This document shows, piece by piece, positions 9,970-21,117 of a stretch of DNA of 25,539 nt (position 1 is its first letter; each line of letters begins with the position of its first letter). The stretch lies in contig BLXT01004610.1 in NCBI GenBank assembly GCA_019648995.1, positions 3,844,103 through 3,869,641 on the forward strand. Direction: 5' to 3'. The notes beneath the pieces are model-generated. The model ran no database searches, had not been told where the DNA came from, and saw only the letters and a list, made by a program, of their open reading frames with translations. The DNA is from Plakobranchus ocellatus. Its lineage: Eukaryota; Mollusca; Gastropoda; Plakobranchidae. The translations under genes and the position numbers were made by a program.

Positions 9970-11977
9970 TTTTTTCCCTTTATGTTATTTATTTCCTTTT
10001 GTTATGTTGCTGAAACAATATAGGCATGTGTGTGTGATTTCTTTACATTTTGTGTGGCCTACAATTTTTTTTTGGTTTTTTTTTGGAATGTCATGTGTCT
10101 GAATCATTTTTTCAAAGAAAACACAGAAAAATGTGTGCAAGCAACATTATCATTTAATATGTATTGAGACTAGATTAAGTAATAAGTCAAATATCGAATT
10201 TCAATTGAAAAAACGGACATTCAGATAAAGATTTCAATGTTTGATCTTTAATTCTGTTATTGTTAGTTAAATACTCAGTTTGAAAAGCTGTCTGAATGCA
10301 GTTTCAGGCTTAATCCGCCCAATATTCATTCAAAGGCAATATGAGCTGGTTTTTTCTTTTGGCATACAATTAAGGATTGAAAATCATGAATCAAGCTTTA
10401 AGAGTTGCTTGCAAATGGTATGAAATGATTTATAAATAGTATTGAAGTTGTTGCCTTGAAATGTATCAAATGAGATTTGACAGTTAAAAAAAAAAAATGT
10501 CATCATTACAAAAGATTAAATGGAGGTGAGGCTAAGTTTATTTGAAAGTAAAATATTGCTGTTTAAAAAATATTCAATGCTGTTAATTCGTTACTGCTGA
10601 AGCTAATGAGAAAAAGTTTAAGTTTGAATTTTCTCTATCTCCCACCAAACAACGCCATGTCATTGTCGTTGCTAATTAATGTATTACTATCATTGATATT
10701 TGTTATTCCAATGCCCTATGGAAATATCTGGATCCCTTATTTCCATCAAACTGCTATCAACGGTGAATTTTGAATTACAAAATTTCAAAGGGCTGGAATG
10801 CTGTATGAAGGATAGTTCTGGCATTTTTCAATCCAGCAGTTACTATGCATGGCAATCGATTCAAGTGAGGAGGATAGAAAGGCACAAAGAAAAAGCAGTT
10901 TAAAGTCCATGCATCTTTCTGACCAGTAAAATTTTATTTACACCATGGCTGATATGTATCAAGATATAAAATGTCGGTGGTCTATTTTTTGGTGAAACAA
11001 TGAGGTGTTAATTAATATGTATTTTCAGGGAAATATATTCTTGCCATTGTGAGTGTCCTGAAAGGTATTTTATGCTTTCCTATCTGATTCTGCCCCAATT
11101 ATTCGTAACAAAGGCCCCTCCCTATAAAGACCCATACACTCTGACATACAGGCCAGTTCAAAGCATAAAGTATATTATATATACTGTAGACTTTTTCTCA
11201 CGGGATCCTATAAAAAAAATGAAAGACATGCGCTTTTGCGAATCTTAAATTATTAGTGAAGCTAGTGTATATTGATGATGATTATCATGAGAACCAATTG
11301 TGTTTTGAACAGTATATTAGAGGCTTTACATTGTTGGACAGAAAAATGCAAAGACATAACTTTTTAAAGATTTGGCATATTTTGTCACAAAACCCTTCAT
11401 TTATATGACTTGATAAGTGATATTTCTTCCACTTTTGTTCCTTCGTTCCATGTGGATGTTATTTAATGAATGCCCTTCTTTCCTAAGTAAAAGTGAGATT
11501 GGTCTTGCGAAAGAAGTTTAGAATAATCAGGGGACAGGCCCACCGACTTCTAGATCTACCCTCACAAGCAATTGAAATGGCCAAATTATATTGTAAAAAG
11601 TGTTACCCTCACACAAAATATACACAATTTTACACCCATGACCTCTTCATTTTATTAGCAGCACATGAGGGTGCAAAGAACAAATTTAGAAGTGAATGGC
11701 TTGATATGTTGGTAAAAGTGATTTTAAAGAAACTGTGAGTTTACTGTTAGACCTAGTTACACTGACAGTGTTTTTTAAAGTTGACACCGGTGAATTTATA
11801 TTCATTGTATTTATTGTGGATGTCGTAATTAACTATGTATGTAAGGGAAAAATTGCCCTGTTGGATCATGTGAAGTCTGTGAAGCATGTTGGTCACATAG
11901 AGCACATATACAAAAAAAAAAAAACGCTTTAGGTGCTCAGTTAAAAAAAAGGCCAAAGTCTCCACTTTTTCCTCTAA

Positions 11978-12021
11978 CAATAATAATAATCATAATTATA
12001 AAATAATAATAATAATAATAA
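11978..12021 (+). repeat. AAT trinucleotide microsatellite, interrupted
   Basis: AAT/ATA units form two blocks separated by cataattataa. The array ends in AATAAA at 12017-12022, which could act as a plus-strand poly(A) signal simply because of the repeat. Confidence 0.75.
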
Positions 12022-12067
12022 AAGGATATAATTAATTGAAAAAAAGTTAAAAAGGAGGACAATGGGA

Positions 12068-12085
12068 TTCCGCAGCTCTGCGGAA
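12068..12085. repeat. GC-rich palindrome at the strand-composition boundary
   Basis: TTCCGCAGCTCTGCGGAA is an 8-bp inverted repeat around a 2-nt centre, realistically a 7-bp stem with a 4-nt loop. It stands out as GC-rich in AT-rich DNA. It lies between a plus-strand AATAAA (12017-12022) and a minus-strand AATAAA (12218-12213), where the two convergent transcription units are expected to end. Confidence 0.6.
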
Positions 12086-12212
12086 CTTTATAGATTGCTT
12101 TTCTCAAGCTGCATAACACACATGTCCAGACTTTTTGAACCAACAAAAACAATACAGTCTTAAACATACTAATACTATAATAGAAATGCAATATTTAACA
12201 AGGACAGAAGAT

Positions 12213-12218
12213 TTTATT
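12213..12218 (-). terminator. Distal candidate poly(A) signal of IDH3G
   Basis: TTTATT on the plus strand is AATAAA on the minus strand, just right of the point where base composition flips. If used, the IDH3G 3' UTR would be about 8.8 kb. The evidence is the motif and the composition boundary, not transcript data. Confidence 0.25.
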
Positions 12219-13719
12219 GCAGTTTTTTTTTTTTTAAAGTTCTTTTTAAGTTAGTCATAAAACGTTTTCACAGAGTCCATTATGACAGCAATGTTTTTAT
12301 AGAGGCTGATAAAGTAAGGAAAACGGCAATATTTCTAAACAAAAGCTATAAACGTAACATTTTTTTTTAGTCCCTAGCATTCCAAAATTTCTATAATTTC
12401 TAATCCGTATTCTTACAACTCATCTAAAAACCCTGCAAAAACACAGAGATAAAGATAGCCATAGCTTTAGCAAATCACTTTCCAATCTTTCAATTTGACT
12501 AAAAGAAGCACCAGAAGCAAGCTGTGGATACAAACATTTCTTGTCCTGATACAAAATTACAATACTCATACATCTAATGGAGGGGAAAAATGGCAACAAT
12601 TATTCATATTTGAAAAAAAAAAAAACTAGACCATTTTGCCCTAAAGTAGGGAGGTACTGCTTAAATAAGAATATTGTGGAGAAAAAATGAACTTAAAAGA
12701 AACCACATAAATGTGATAAAAGCAGCTGGAGAGAACTGTCATAACAAAAGAAAATATACAAATTTAGAATTCCATTTAATTTCTTTTGGAAACCATGGTT
12801 TTAGAGCTGGCTAAAGAACAAAAAGAAAAAATAGAGACTCCAAAGTGAGCTTGATGAAAGATTTCCTATAAAGCCCGATGCTTGAGATAAAATACACACC
12901 CCTTTCGTCAGGGAATGAAAACATAGTAGCATCTTATTGCTTTCTCCAATAATAAAATAAAAATATTAACATTGTTGAGATTGTATTTATCAGCACCATT
13001 GTTCATAAGTATTCCAGTTTTCCTGTCCTAAAAATTAAATTCAGACTAAACTTCATTTCCACAAAAACACAGAGAAAAATTAATGCAAACCCACAAAAAC
13101 ACAGCAAATGTAATAATTTATTATATCAACTAAGCTATTGCAACATTTTGTAAATGAGTCAGTCCAATTAATAGAACACAATTACGTGTAGTTTGTTAGT
13201 TATCACAGTTTAATCTAAGAATTACTGAGAGAAATACATTTCTTATCGTGTAACATTATCATTTTGTAGCATCTCTATGGAAATGAACAAAAGGCCCAAA
13301 TCCCAAGAGTATAGAGCTGCAAAACAATGAATTTTTTTTTTTGCAACAGAATAAATATATTCATGGATAGAAAAACGTAATTAAAAAAAAAACCTTAGCT
13401 CTTCCTAAGAAAAAAATGCCAGAAAGCAAAGCATCGTGTTTACACAAAAATAATGCAAATTCTTTACAGCTCTCTTGCTTGATAGGATCTTCCTGCAAGT
13501 GTCACAAAATTCTGTGGAGCAAAACACAAAAAAAAAAATTATGGGCACCAACTATGATTTTAAAATTAAAATATGGTAATTACTATAATAGCATGATTAT
13601 ATGACAACAGATTGTAACATAAACAGTGAAAAAAATAGTAATAGCCTTGAATCAAACAAATACTGTAGTCAGCAGTTTCTAATAAGAACAAAATAAAAGA
13701 ATGAAAACTAAACAATTAA

Positions 13720-13729
13720 CCCCCCCCCC
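13720..13729 (+). repeat. Poly-C homopolymer (10 C)
   Basis: A run of 10 C sits inside otherwise A/T-rich DNA. Runs like this are prone to slippage and miscalling, so the exact length is uncertain. Confidence 0.7.
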
Positions 13730-14234
13730 AAAAATATCGCAATTGAGATGGATACAATACTCATTTGTTTTCTCTTCTACTTTGAGAAAATCTCATAGCA
13801 AGCTTAATTTAACTAGTGAAATTGTGTTTAAATTTTAGAGAAAATAAATTTATATGCATTCAATTATAAGGTTCTGAAATAGATATTTTATTAAACAATT
13901 AAGTGCATCAATGGCTGATATGATCTTAAAATATTTTTTTTAAGTATCACAATGTAAAATTTTCAAAATCAAAGACTGATTGTATATTAGCCTCAAATGA
14001 CTTTGTTTAAACATATTTGATCTAATGTACTCGTTTCCAACTTTTTAGTTTGATTCACAAGTTTAGCTTTTTATTATTTCACAGTGCGATGTTGAAAAGA
14101 TGGATTAGTGAAAGCCTTTTCATTATTTTGCCTGTATCTTGGAATATAGAAAATCTCCAAAAAAGGAGACCTCTAATAACTTGACTTTCACAAGAATCAA
14201 AAACATGTCAGGATTTCTTCTTCTTCTTCTTTTT

Positions 14235-14250
14235 NNNNNNNNNNNNNNNN
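14235..14250. other. Run of 16 N (unresolved sequence)
   Basis: Sixteen undetermined bases lie between a TTC microsatellite (about 14216-14230) with a T-run and a further T-run. It is probably a collapsed or unreadable simple repeat; the true length is unknown. Confidence 0.95.
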
Positions 14251-15757
14251 TTTTTAATCAATTTCATAACCTGAAGTGAACAGGACTTGATTATCGTAAC
14301 TCAAAACCAACACCGCCGTGTACAGCATTACATTTTTTTTTCCTCGGGCTCTTCTTCTTGTAATCTAATTACAGGGAAGCAAAGCTAATATCTGTAAGAA
14401 GAGGAAATACAATGCTCTCTCCATCTAGATTGGCTGAAGGTTTTACAACATAGTAGGCAATAAAGAAAGTATTTAAACATAAAAGAAATACTTGAAATGA
14501 ACAATATGGCACTTGATCTTGATCGATGAACGATTAAAAGAAACCATGGGGGAAATTTCTTATCTTTTTAATTCTGATTCTTGGCCAATTTCAACAAAAT
14601 TTTGAATTAGGAGATCTCAACGGTATTTTTAAAGTTTTGGATGTTTGGTGTCACTTGTGCCTTAGAATATTTTAATTCTTTGGCTTTTAAAGCCCTTGGT
14701 CCCTTCGATACATTTACCTATGTAGACCCTCATTAAATTTTGTGTAAAAGCAATGTGTCTCATCAAAATGTAGAGAGAAAAAAAGCAACCATTTACTTAT
14801 ACAATATTTTCAAATAATCAAAACGAATTCAATAACGCTGTGCTCTGAGTTTGAGATATTTAGTCTATGTTTCAATTATCACACAGCATGTAATATGATG
14901 GTTAGAAAAAACCTGTGGCCCTGGTGCTGACCATAACTTGACCCCCCGGAACTAATAGGATGCTTTTGCTTTTCTTATTTGTTCTCGAATTAAGCACAGT
15001 CATCCGCATATAGTCAGCATGAGTTGTGTAAACTGTAATGTATCAATATGGTTCTTGTGTAAGTGTTTTATGATGCTATATTATGGACTACAAATGGTAG
15101 ATAAATGCTAAGCTTATTGATCAGGGAAAGCTTTACATTATATGTTTTATTTAAGACATATAATATGCTATTAATTTATCTATCAATTGACTAAGAAATA
15201 CATTTATTAGCAATTATAATTTAGCATTTGAAGTCCATTTATAGAATCCTAGGTTTAAAGCAGCACAGCTGTTTCACTTTTTTACATTTTCGATTTCTGT
15301 ATCAAAACTGCTATCTTAATTTGAATTCAAAATAACAAGGAAAAATAAAACCGCAGGCTTCAAACTGACAATTAGGCATTAATTAATGCACTCACTAAAA
15401 AACTGAAACCACAATCAAGACTTGATGAAAAAGAATTACTAAAAGCTTCACTTCCCAATAGATTTCAATGAAATAAAGACCAAACTGAAGTAGGAAAATT
15501 GAAGTACAAGGTTGGTAAATTCAAAATATCTACACAAGTGATTAAGCAAAAAACAACCAAGTAAACCTTAAAATAATTTTAAAATGTGAGAGATTCCGTT
15601 TCTTTTTTCATTCAGATATTCTACTTTTGGCACACTAAAAAATGTTGTACTAGATAGGCTCTACTGAAAATGTTATACAAACGTAAACCATGAAAAAAAA
15701 ACACAAACAAAACTTAAAAACCAGATAAAACCAAAGTGACCTCCATGATGCAGATCT

Positions 15758-15791
15758 AAAACCCACAATCATCTCATGACTGTGGGGTTTT
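15758..15791. repeat. Short stable hairpin
   Basis: AAAACCCACAATCAT (15758-15772) pairs across a CTC loop with ATGACTGTGGGGTTTT (15776-15791), with one A/C mismatch and one bulged G. It is too short for a microRNA precursor. It would lie in the IDH3G downstream transcript if that extends this far. Confidence 0.55.
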
Positions 15792-16385
15792 ATTGTTTCT
15801 TGGTTCTCAGGAACAAATAGGGAATAATACATTACTGAAGCTATTTAACTATTCATTGCATGAATTCATAGTTGCTGAAATGCCAACCATTAATTTACTT
15901 TAACATTATTATCACCTGAGAGGTACTCCAAGTTCATGAAGGAAAAAAAAATAATGATTTGCAAATACTCAAAATCACAGTTGCTGAGAATTTTCTTTTT
16001 TTATTAATCCGATGTTGCTAAATATATATATGTTAGGGGGAATGGGGTTAGTAAAAAATGCTTTGTAGACAAAAAAAGTTTTTTTCCCTGCACGAACAGA
16101 TTTTTTTTGTTTTAGATTTGAAAATTTTCTTATTTATCATGTTTCTTTCAGCTAAAATATTTGTTTCGTTTTTTTATTTTTTGCCTGAATGTACTTCACA
16201 ACCAGAACTAAATTGATGTTTTGTAACATAATTACCTCACCTTATTTCTTGATCCTAAAATACAAAATTACAAATTTTTTAACATATTTATAGAAACCTG
16301 CCCAGAATGAAGAATACACAATGCGATAGAAATACTAAAACGGTCAGAAAATGACTTTTTAAAAAAATTTAAAGTATTAATCATG

Positions 16386-16434
16386 AATTGTAATATTTTG
16401 AATTATTAACTTAATAACTCAAAATATTACAATT
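16386..16434. repeat. Strong AT-rich hairpin (22-bp arms, 5-nt loop)
   Basis: The left arm 16386-16407 begins AATTGTAATATTTTGAATTA. The right arm 16413-16434 is its reverse complement except at one position (G instead of A in the sense reading). The loop is AACTT. Near-perfect arms of this length are unlikely by chance, even in AT-rich DNA. It lies about 70 bp from the 23-bp minisatellite. Confidence 0.75.
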
Positions 16435-16501
16435 ATAATTAATAATTAAGACGGAGTATATCAATTATTGAGAAAAAACAAATTAAAAAACAGTTCCTGC
16501 T

Positions 16502-16660
16502 TTACCAATACCACTACTGCTGCATTACTAACACCACTACAGTTATATTACCAATACCAAAACAACTGCATTACTAATTAGTATTACCATTGCAGTTGCA
16601 TGACAAACATCACCATAGTTACATTACCAATACCACTACAACTGCATTACCAAAACCAGA
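16502..16660 (+). repeat. 23-bp minisatellite, about 7 units
   Basis: Units begin at 16502, 16525, 16548, 16571, 16601, 16624 and 16647. The consensus is TTACCAATACCACTACAACT plus GCA. All complete units are 23 bp except the fourth (16571-16600), which is 30 bp with an apparent 7-bp insertion. Units are diverged (e.g. TTACTAACACCACTACAGTT at 16525), so the array is old. It encodes no open product of note: 23 is not a multiple of three. Confidence 0.8.
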
Positions 16661-18654
16661 AACACTATACTTTATATGAACTTAAAAGCATTAAACAAAT
16701 CACATGACAAGTTCTGCCAGGCTGAAAACAAAAACCAAAGTGAAATTTTGACTTTTACCCAGAGCTAGAATCTAGAAACTATGAGTATGAGAAAGTTCAA
16801 AACAACAAACTAGCGACACTGATACAAAAGACCACACCCACCAATAATGGAGAACAATACAAAAAAAGAGTTGGTTTAACTAAACTTTTCAACAATTTTT
16901 TTAACAATTCATTAAAAACAAAAAGGAAGCAATCATGAAAATAATAATTTCTCTTTAATTGTTTAACATTTCTGCTATTGTCATATCTAAGAAAGGCATG
17001 TTGATCAGACGACAGATATGATATACTGGTGGATGGCAAGAAAGGAAATTCAGTGGTAATCTTGGTGAGACATTCATCAAAAGTGCTTTTCTCTATTCAT
17101 GCTAGATAAGTGAAAAAATTCACAGGCCTGAAATTTGACAGACTGACAAAATTGCACAATATTGCATACTATCTATGACACAATCCATGACTATATAAAT
17201 AAATTGTGTGTGTGTATCTGTAAAGATCAATGTTTTTATGAAACTCGGGTTTTAATCAAAATTACCACAGCAGATTTAGTCAGAAGAATGGAACACTCAA
17301 AAGGATGTGCACTGTTTCCTCCATAGTTTGTTTTTGTTTGCTGCTTTTCTTTTTCCTTCTTTCCTTTTTTTTTTTGAATAAGCATCCTGACTAAAACTAC
17401 AGTCTCTCAAGTACTTCAGGAAGATTGTCTTACTTTCAGTTGTGATGATCCCATGACAAAACAGCTAGTATTGGTAGCACTGAACTTAGCTTAGAGAGTT
17501 CTCTTTAAGTCCCACCACTAGGCTGTAGAACAACCCAAAGGGAGACTAAAAGCCTAAGATAGCCAACAAAGTTAACAGAGTCTATCACAGAGAAAATGCA
17601 TCAATAAAACAAGAAAAATAACAAGATAATAGAATCCACAGAGCTCATGCCATGCTTGACTGAACTACAACAAAGCTGATAAATATAAACCTAATGTAAT
17701 TGCTCTTTCACTCACAGAAAGAGAGAGAGAGGGCGTTGAGGAGAGTAATAAGAAGGAGAAAGTGTATGGAACTACATAGATTTAAAAAAATCATCTGGTA
17801 AGAAAATACAATTCCAGACACATCAATAATCATGCTTAAGGTTTTTTGTTCTTTGAGTGTGTGCCTTATTTTTTCATGGACAAAAAATGGCATTCTTAAC
17901 TTCAGTATCACTGAATTAACAATAATAAAATGCTGTAAATTTTTCTGCCTTTAAACTTTTACAAGGGTATCTTAAGCTTTTAAATCTGCTGCTTTAGAAG
18001 TTTAAACGATTGCTCTAAAAATAGTTGACATTAATTTCCCTTGCTTCCTCTCCACATCTTGCAATGATGTAGCAAACTTACAACAAAAAAAAACCAAAAA
18101 AAAAGATACAAAAGCAAAAATATGTTCTTGGTCAACTAAGCATACAAGCTCAATGAAATCTATGTAAGTTCAGATATTTTACACCTTCAATATACCCAAT
18201 TACAAAGGTGCAAAACTCTTTTTATTGGTCAGGATAAACATTGATTTTTTATCGCTGCAGGTTTCCATATTCTATTTCTTGATAAGCACCTGATATAAAA
18301 TGTGTCTGTCTATCTTCATCCCTTTGTCAATTTCATTTTTGAAAGTGTTTCACTGAGCAGCAATAGGTTGATAGATAAGAATTCAACAATGAGAGAACAT
18401 ACAAGGAGGATACAGTGCAGCCATCTGACAAACAGAAAATTAAAATAGAAAATTCTGAATAGCTAGCAGTTAATAACATTTTCATGGGTTGAAAATATCC
18501 CTATAAGTCCAGATCAATGATTTACATCTATATAGAAAAAGTTCAAAAATAGGACATTTATTTACGATGGTTTTGAACATTTAAATTTAGGAACTTTTTC
18601 ATTCAATTTATAGAATGTGATCACATATTTTATGAACTGCTTATTTTTTGTAAT

Positions 18655-18713
18655 AATAATGTTGTTGTTGTTTTGGTATAATAGTAGTAGCAGCGCAGCA
18701 TTAGTAGTAGTGG

Positions 18714-18765
<52 letters not shown>
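18655..18765 (+). repeat. Compound trinucleotide repeat ending in about 16 ATA units
   Basis: Short GTT and TAG blocks (18660-18712) are followed by an uninterrupted ATA/TAA run of about 50 bp (18714-18765). The poly-Ile and poly-Tyr frames on the minus strand come entirely from this array. Confidence 0.85.
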
Positions 18766-18766
<1 letters not shown>

Positions 18767-19421
18767 AGATAAACAGGTATTGGGTTAAAAAAATAGGAAA
18801 GGTATATAAGTATATTGGAACACATGTACATCCATGCTTGAGTCTAAAACAAAGAACATGAGATAGGTAGATACATAATGGTTTTGAAATGAAGAAGTAC
18901 AGCATAGAGCAAACCACCAAAAAAGTAGCAGTATGATACACAGATTTAACAGTCCATCTCACCACATTATCCTTTCACAGATGAAGGCTATGAGCGAGTG
19001 ATTGTAAAAAAGTGTATTCTCTAATGGTTAGTCAGTCATTATTCAAAGAATTAGCCTCACAGTTCACATCCAAAATATATCAAGGATACAGTTTCATAAG
19101 ACAGGGATACAGGTCAACTGAAGCCAAAATAAAAAAAAATGCCCAAAGATGTCTTTTACAAGCAGCTAGCAGAAAAAAAAAGAAGAGATTTCATTTGATG
19201 CTAGATCATTAAGCTTCAAATAAACAGGAGCTGTGCTATGAAATAAGATTCTACTTGAACTTAGGGGATGTAAAAATGTGACATCTATGCCTCCTATTCT
19301 TTCCAGTATTTACGTCCCAATACACTGCTAGTGCTATTGCTATGTCATTCTGCACACAAATCAGTCTGCTGTCATTCTCCTCAATCAAGGGTAGCAGACA
19401 AGCAGAAAGTTCAGTCTCCTG

Positions 19422-19427
19422 TTTATT
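19422..19427 (-). terminator. Proximal candidate poly(A) signal of IDH3G
   Basis: Minus-strand AATAAA (plus-strand TTTATT), about 1.6 kb after the stop codon and followed by GU-rich sequence (tgatttgtgtgcag) some 70 nt further. An ATTAAA at 19756-19751 is an alternative about 1.27 kb after the stop. Confidence 0.35.
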
Positions 19428-21024
19428 TGTAGCTCCATCTGCTAAGTCAGTAATGAAAGTAAGAAGATAAGGTTATCAATGCCTTCCGAAGAAATCAAAC
19501 ACTTTGTGTTGATTAGTACCAGGCACACGTTCATCACAGAAAACCAAGCAGTGGAGGTTGTTAAGTCAAGGCAGAAGCTTCGGAAATTTGAAGCGCATAA
19601 GACAAAGTGTGCATAGTCCAAAGACAAGCAAGTAACAGCTTTGGTGAACATTTAACATAATGGAATAGTTTGAACCAAAAAAAAAAAAAAAAAACCAAAG
19701 TAAACTTTTTAAAGTATTGAGCATTTTCCCCCAAAATTATGGAAAATACTTTTAATCATCTTCATTAAAATAAGCACAGTAATGGCAAATTTGAACTTGG
19801 GCACAATGAGCCATGCTTGAATCAGCGCATCCAGGCGCACTAAACACAATGGATAAATGGACAAAGCTGGGATTTTGACGTTTCAACTGATTTAAAAGCC
19901 CAATTAAGACAGCAAAAGTTCTTTCTACCCATTTCATCATAACTGATTCCTGTAGCATGTGACTCACTAAGCCTAGTTTCAAGACAAAATCTCTGCAATA
20001 TTTGATTTAACAAAAAGAGAATAAAGATAAAGGCCTTCACTGTTTGAAAATAATTTTTTTTTTCTTCAAGCTTTATACCATTAATTTTTTTAGCCTCTTT
20101 GAAAACTTGGCTTGGACCATGCACGCTTGTTCAAAAAGGACATTTTTTGTAGTTGCGCATGATGAAATGATGCAGGTATGTTAATCATGGAAATACTTAC
20201 ACACCTAAATTTACACAAACATCACCTAAAAGGTATCACTGAAAATAAGCACCATGCTCCGAAATGCTTTTCCTGCATGTGTTGAGATGTGAAATGAATA
20301 TGGTTAATGATTAAAAAAAACGATTCAGAAAATGTGATTATTAATATTGAGGATAGATCAAGATTTTCTTTAAGGCAACGCAGTAGTCTGCAACTTCCTT
20401 CTTTCTCATATGATCAATTTCAAACTTTGGGAAACATTAAATTAGGTGAAATTATCTGTGAAAGTACATTTTTTCAATTCAAAAAAAAAAAAAAAAGGAG
20501 AAATACAGCGACAAAATTTTATCAAAGAGTAAAATTTCTATAATGCAAACTGGATGATAAAAGAATTTAAATAAATAAACAAAAAGTGCAGTAAAAATCA
20601 GCAAAAAAAAAATTTTTTTTTCCACTTTAAGGGAACAACAAATCAAATAAGAGATATTTGTAAGTAGCCAGTTTTCAAAATAAATGTATTAATTTTTTGG
20701 CGAAAAAGGGGTGGTGGGACATGAATTGCTCATGCAGTAACAGTACAATTCTTATTTGATAAGTCAAGCTGGAACTCCACACAGAAACCAAGCAGATATC
20801 TTATTACTTCTTGCAATCAAAACTGAATCTCCTAGATATGATTTTCTCTTATAAAGATAAAGAACATGTGCAGTTTTCAAGATAGTTAAGAAAATGCATT
20901 TTTGAGTCATATCGAGTGTTCATCCAGTAAAAAAACAAAAAAAACCCAAAAACCATTTTCCCCCACATTTGATCAGCTTTTGTGACATGATTATAAACTT
21001 TCATATCATTGTGTAGTAGTGACC

Positions 21025-21117
21025 TTACCAGGCAAGAGTCTTGGGTTTCACATCATCTATTATTGCTTTGACAACATCGAGAGTTGTTGCTGATCCCCCA
21101 ATGTCTGGAGTGCGAAT
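21025..21117 (-). CDS. IDH3G: IDH3G terminal exon with stop codon
   Basis: The acceptor is TAG at 21120-21118. Thirty codons, [20 protein letters not shown] then [10 protein letters not shown], end in TAA at 21027-21025. TPDIGG plus a TT pair matches the gamma subunit; beta subunits have RDMGG here. The C-terminal tail differs from vertebrates, as is usual for this family. Confidence 0.94.
   Translation of the reverse strand: MRTPDIGGSATTLDVVKAIIDDVKPKTLAW

Larger units (their letters stand above)
3831..11930 (+). other. T-rich region downstream of ARL8 (3' UTR and downstream DNA)
   Basis: From the ARL8 stop to about 11.9 kb the plus strand is strongly T-biased and somewhat G-biased, like the ARL8 intron before it. 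I find no conserved protein segment; the open frames here are short, overlapping on both strands, and rich in Phe, Leu, Lys and Ile, as expected by chance in such DNA. The proximal part must be ARL8 3' UTR. How far the transcript extends depends on which poly(A) signal is used (candidates at 4544, 8096, 8960, 9964 and 12017). Short hairpins and a possible hAT-like end are listed separately. Confidence 0.55.
11931..21024 (-). other. A-rich region downstream of IDH3G (3' UTR and downstream DNA)
   Basis: Across these 9 kb the plus strand is A- and C-biased, i.e. the IDH3G sense strand is T- and G-biased, as in the IDH3G introns. I recognise no conserved protein. The minus-strand frames are chance or repeat-encoded; for example the Ile-rich and Tyr-rich frames near 18.6-18.9 kb come from a trinucleotide repeat. 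The part next to 21024 must be IDH3G 3' UTR. Minus-strand signals include ATTAAA at 19756-19751 and AATAAA at 19427-19422, 18561-18556 (approximate) and 12218-12213. The region also holds a gap, a minisatellite, hairpins and microsatellites, listed separately. Confidence 0.55.

Noticed and set aside
11493..11932. Plus-strand frames of 81 and 65 residues near the composition switch
   Set aside because: The first has a few Cys residues but no spaced zinc-binding pattern, and neither matches a known family.
18562..18965. Two overlapping minus-strand frames with poly-Tyr and poly-Ile
   Set aside because: Both are read directly from the ATA/ATT microsatellite at 18655-18765.
19442..20124. Several minus-strand frames downstream of the IDH3G stop
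   Set aside because: They lie in probable IDH3G 3' UTR, overlap one another and have no conserved motif.
20602..20621. A-run followed by T-run palindrome
   Set aside because: Simple homopolymer adjacency of the kind expected in AT-rich DNA; no further structure.
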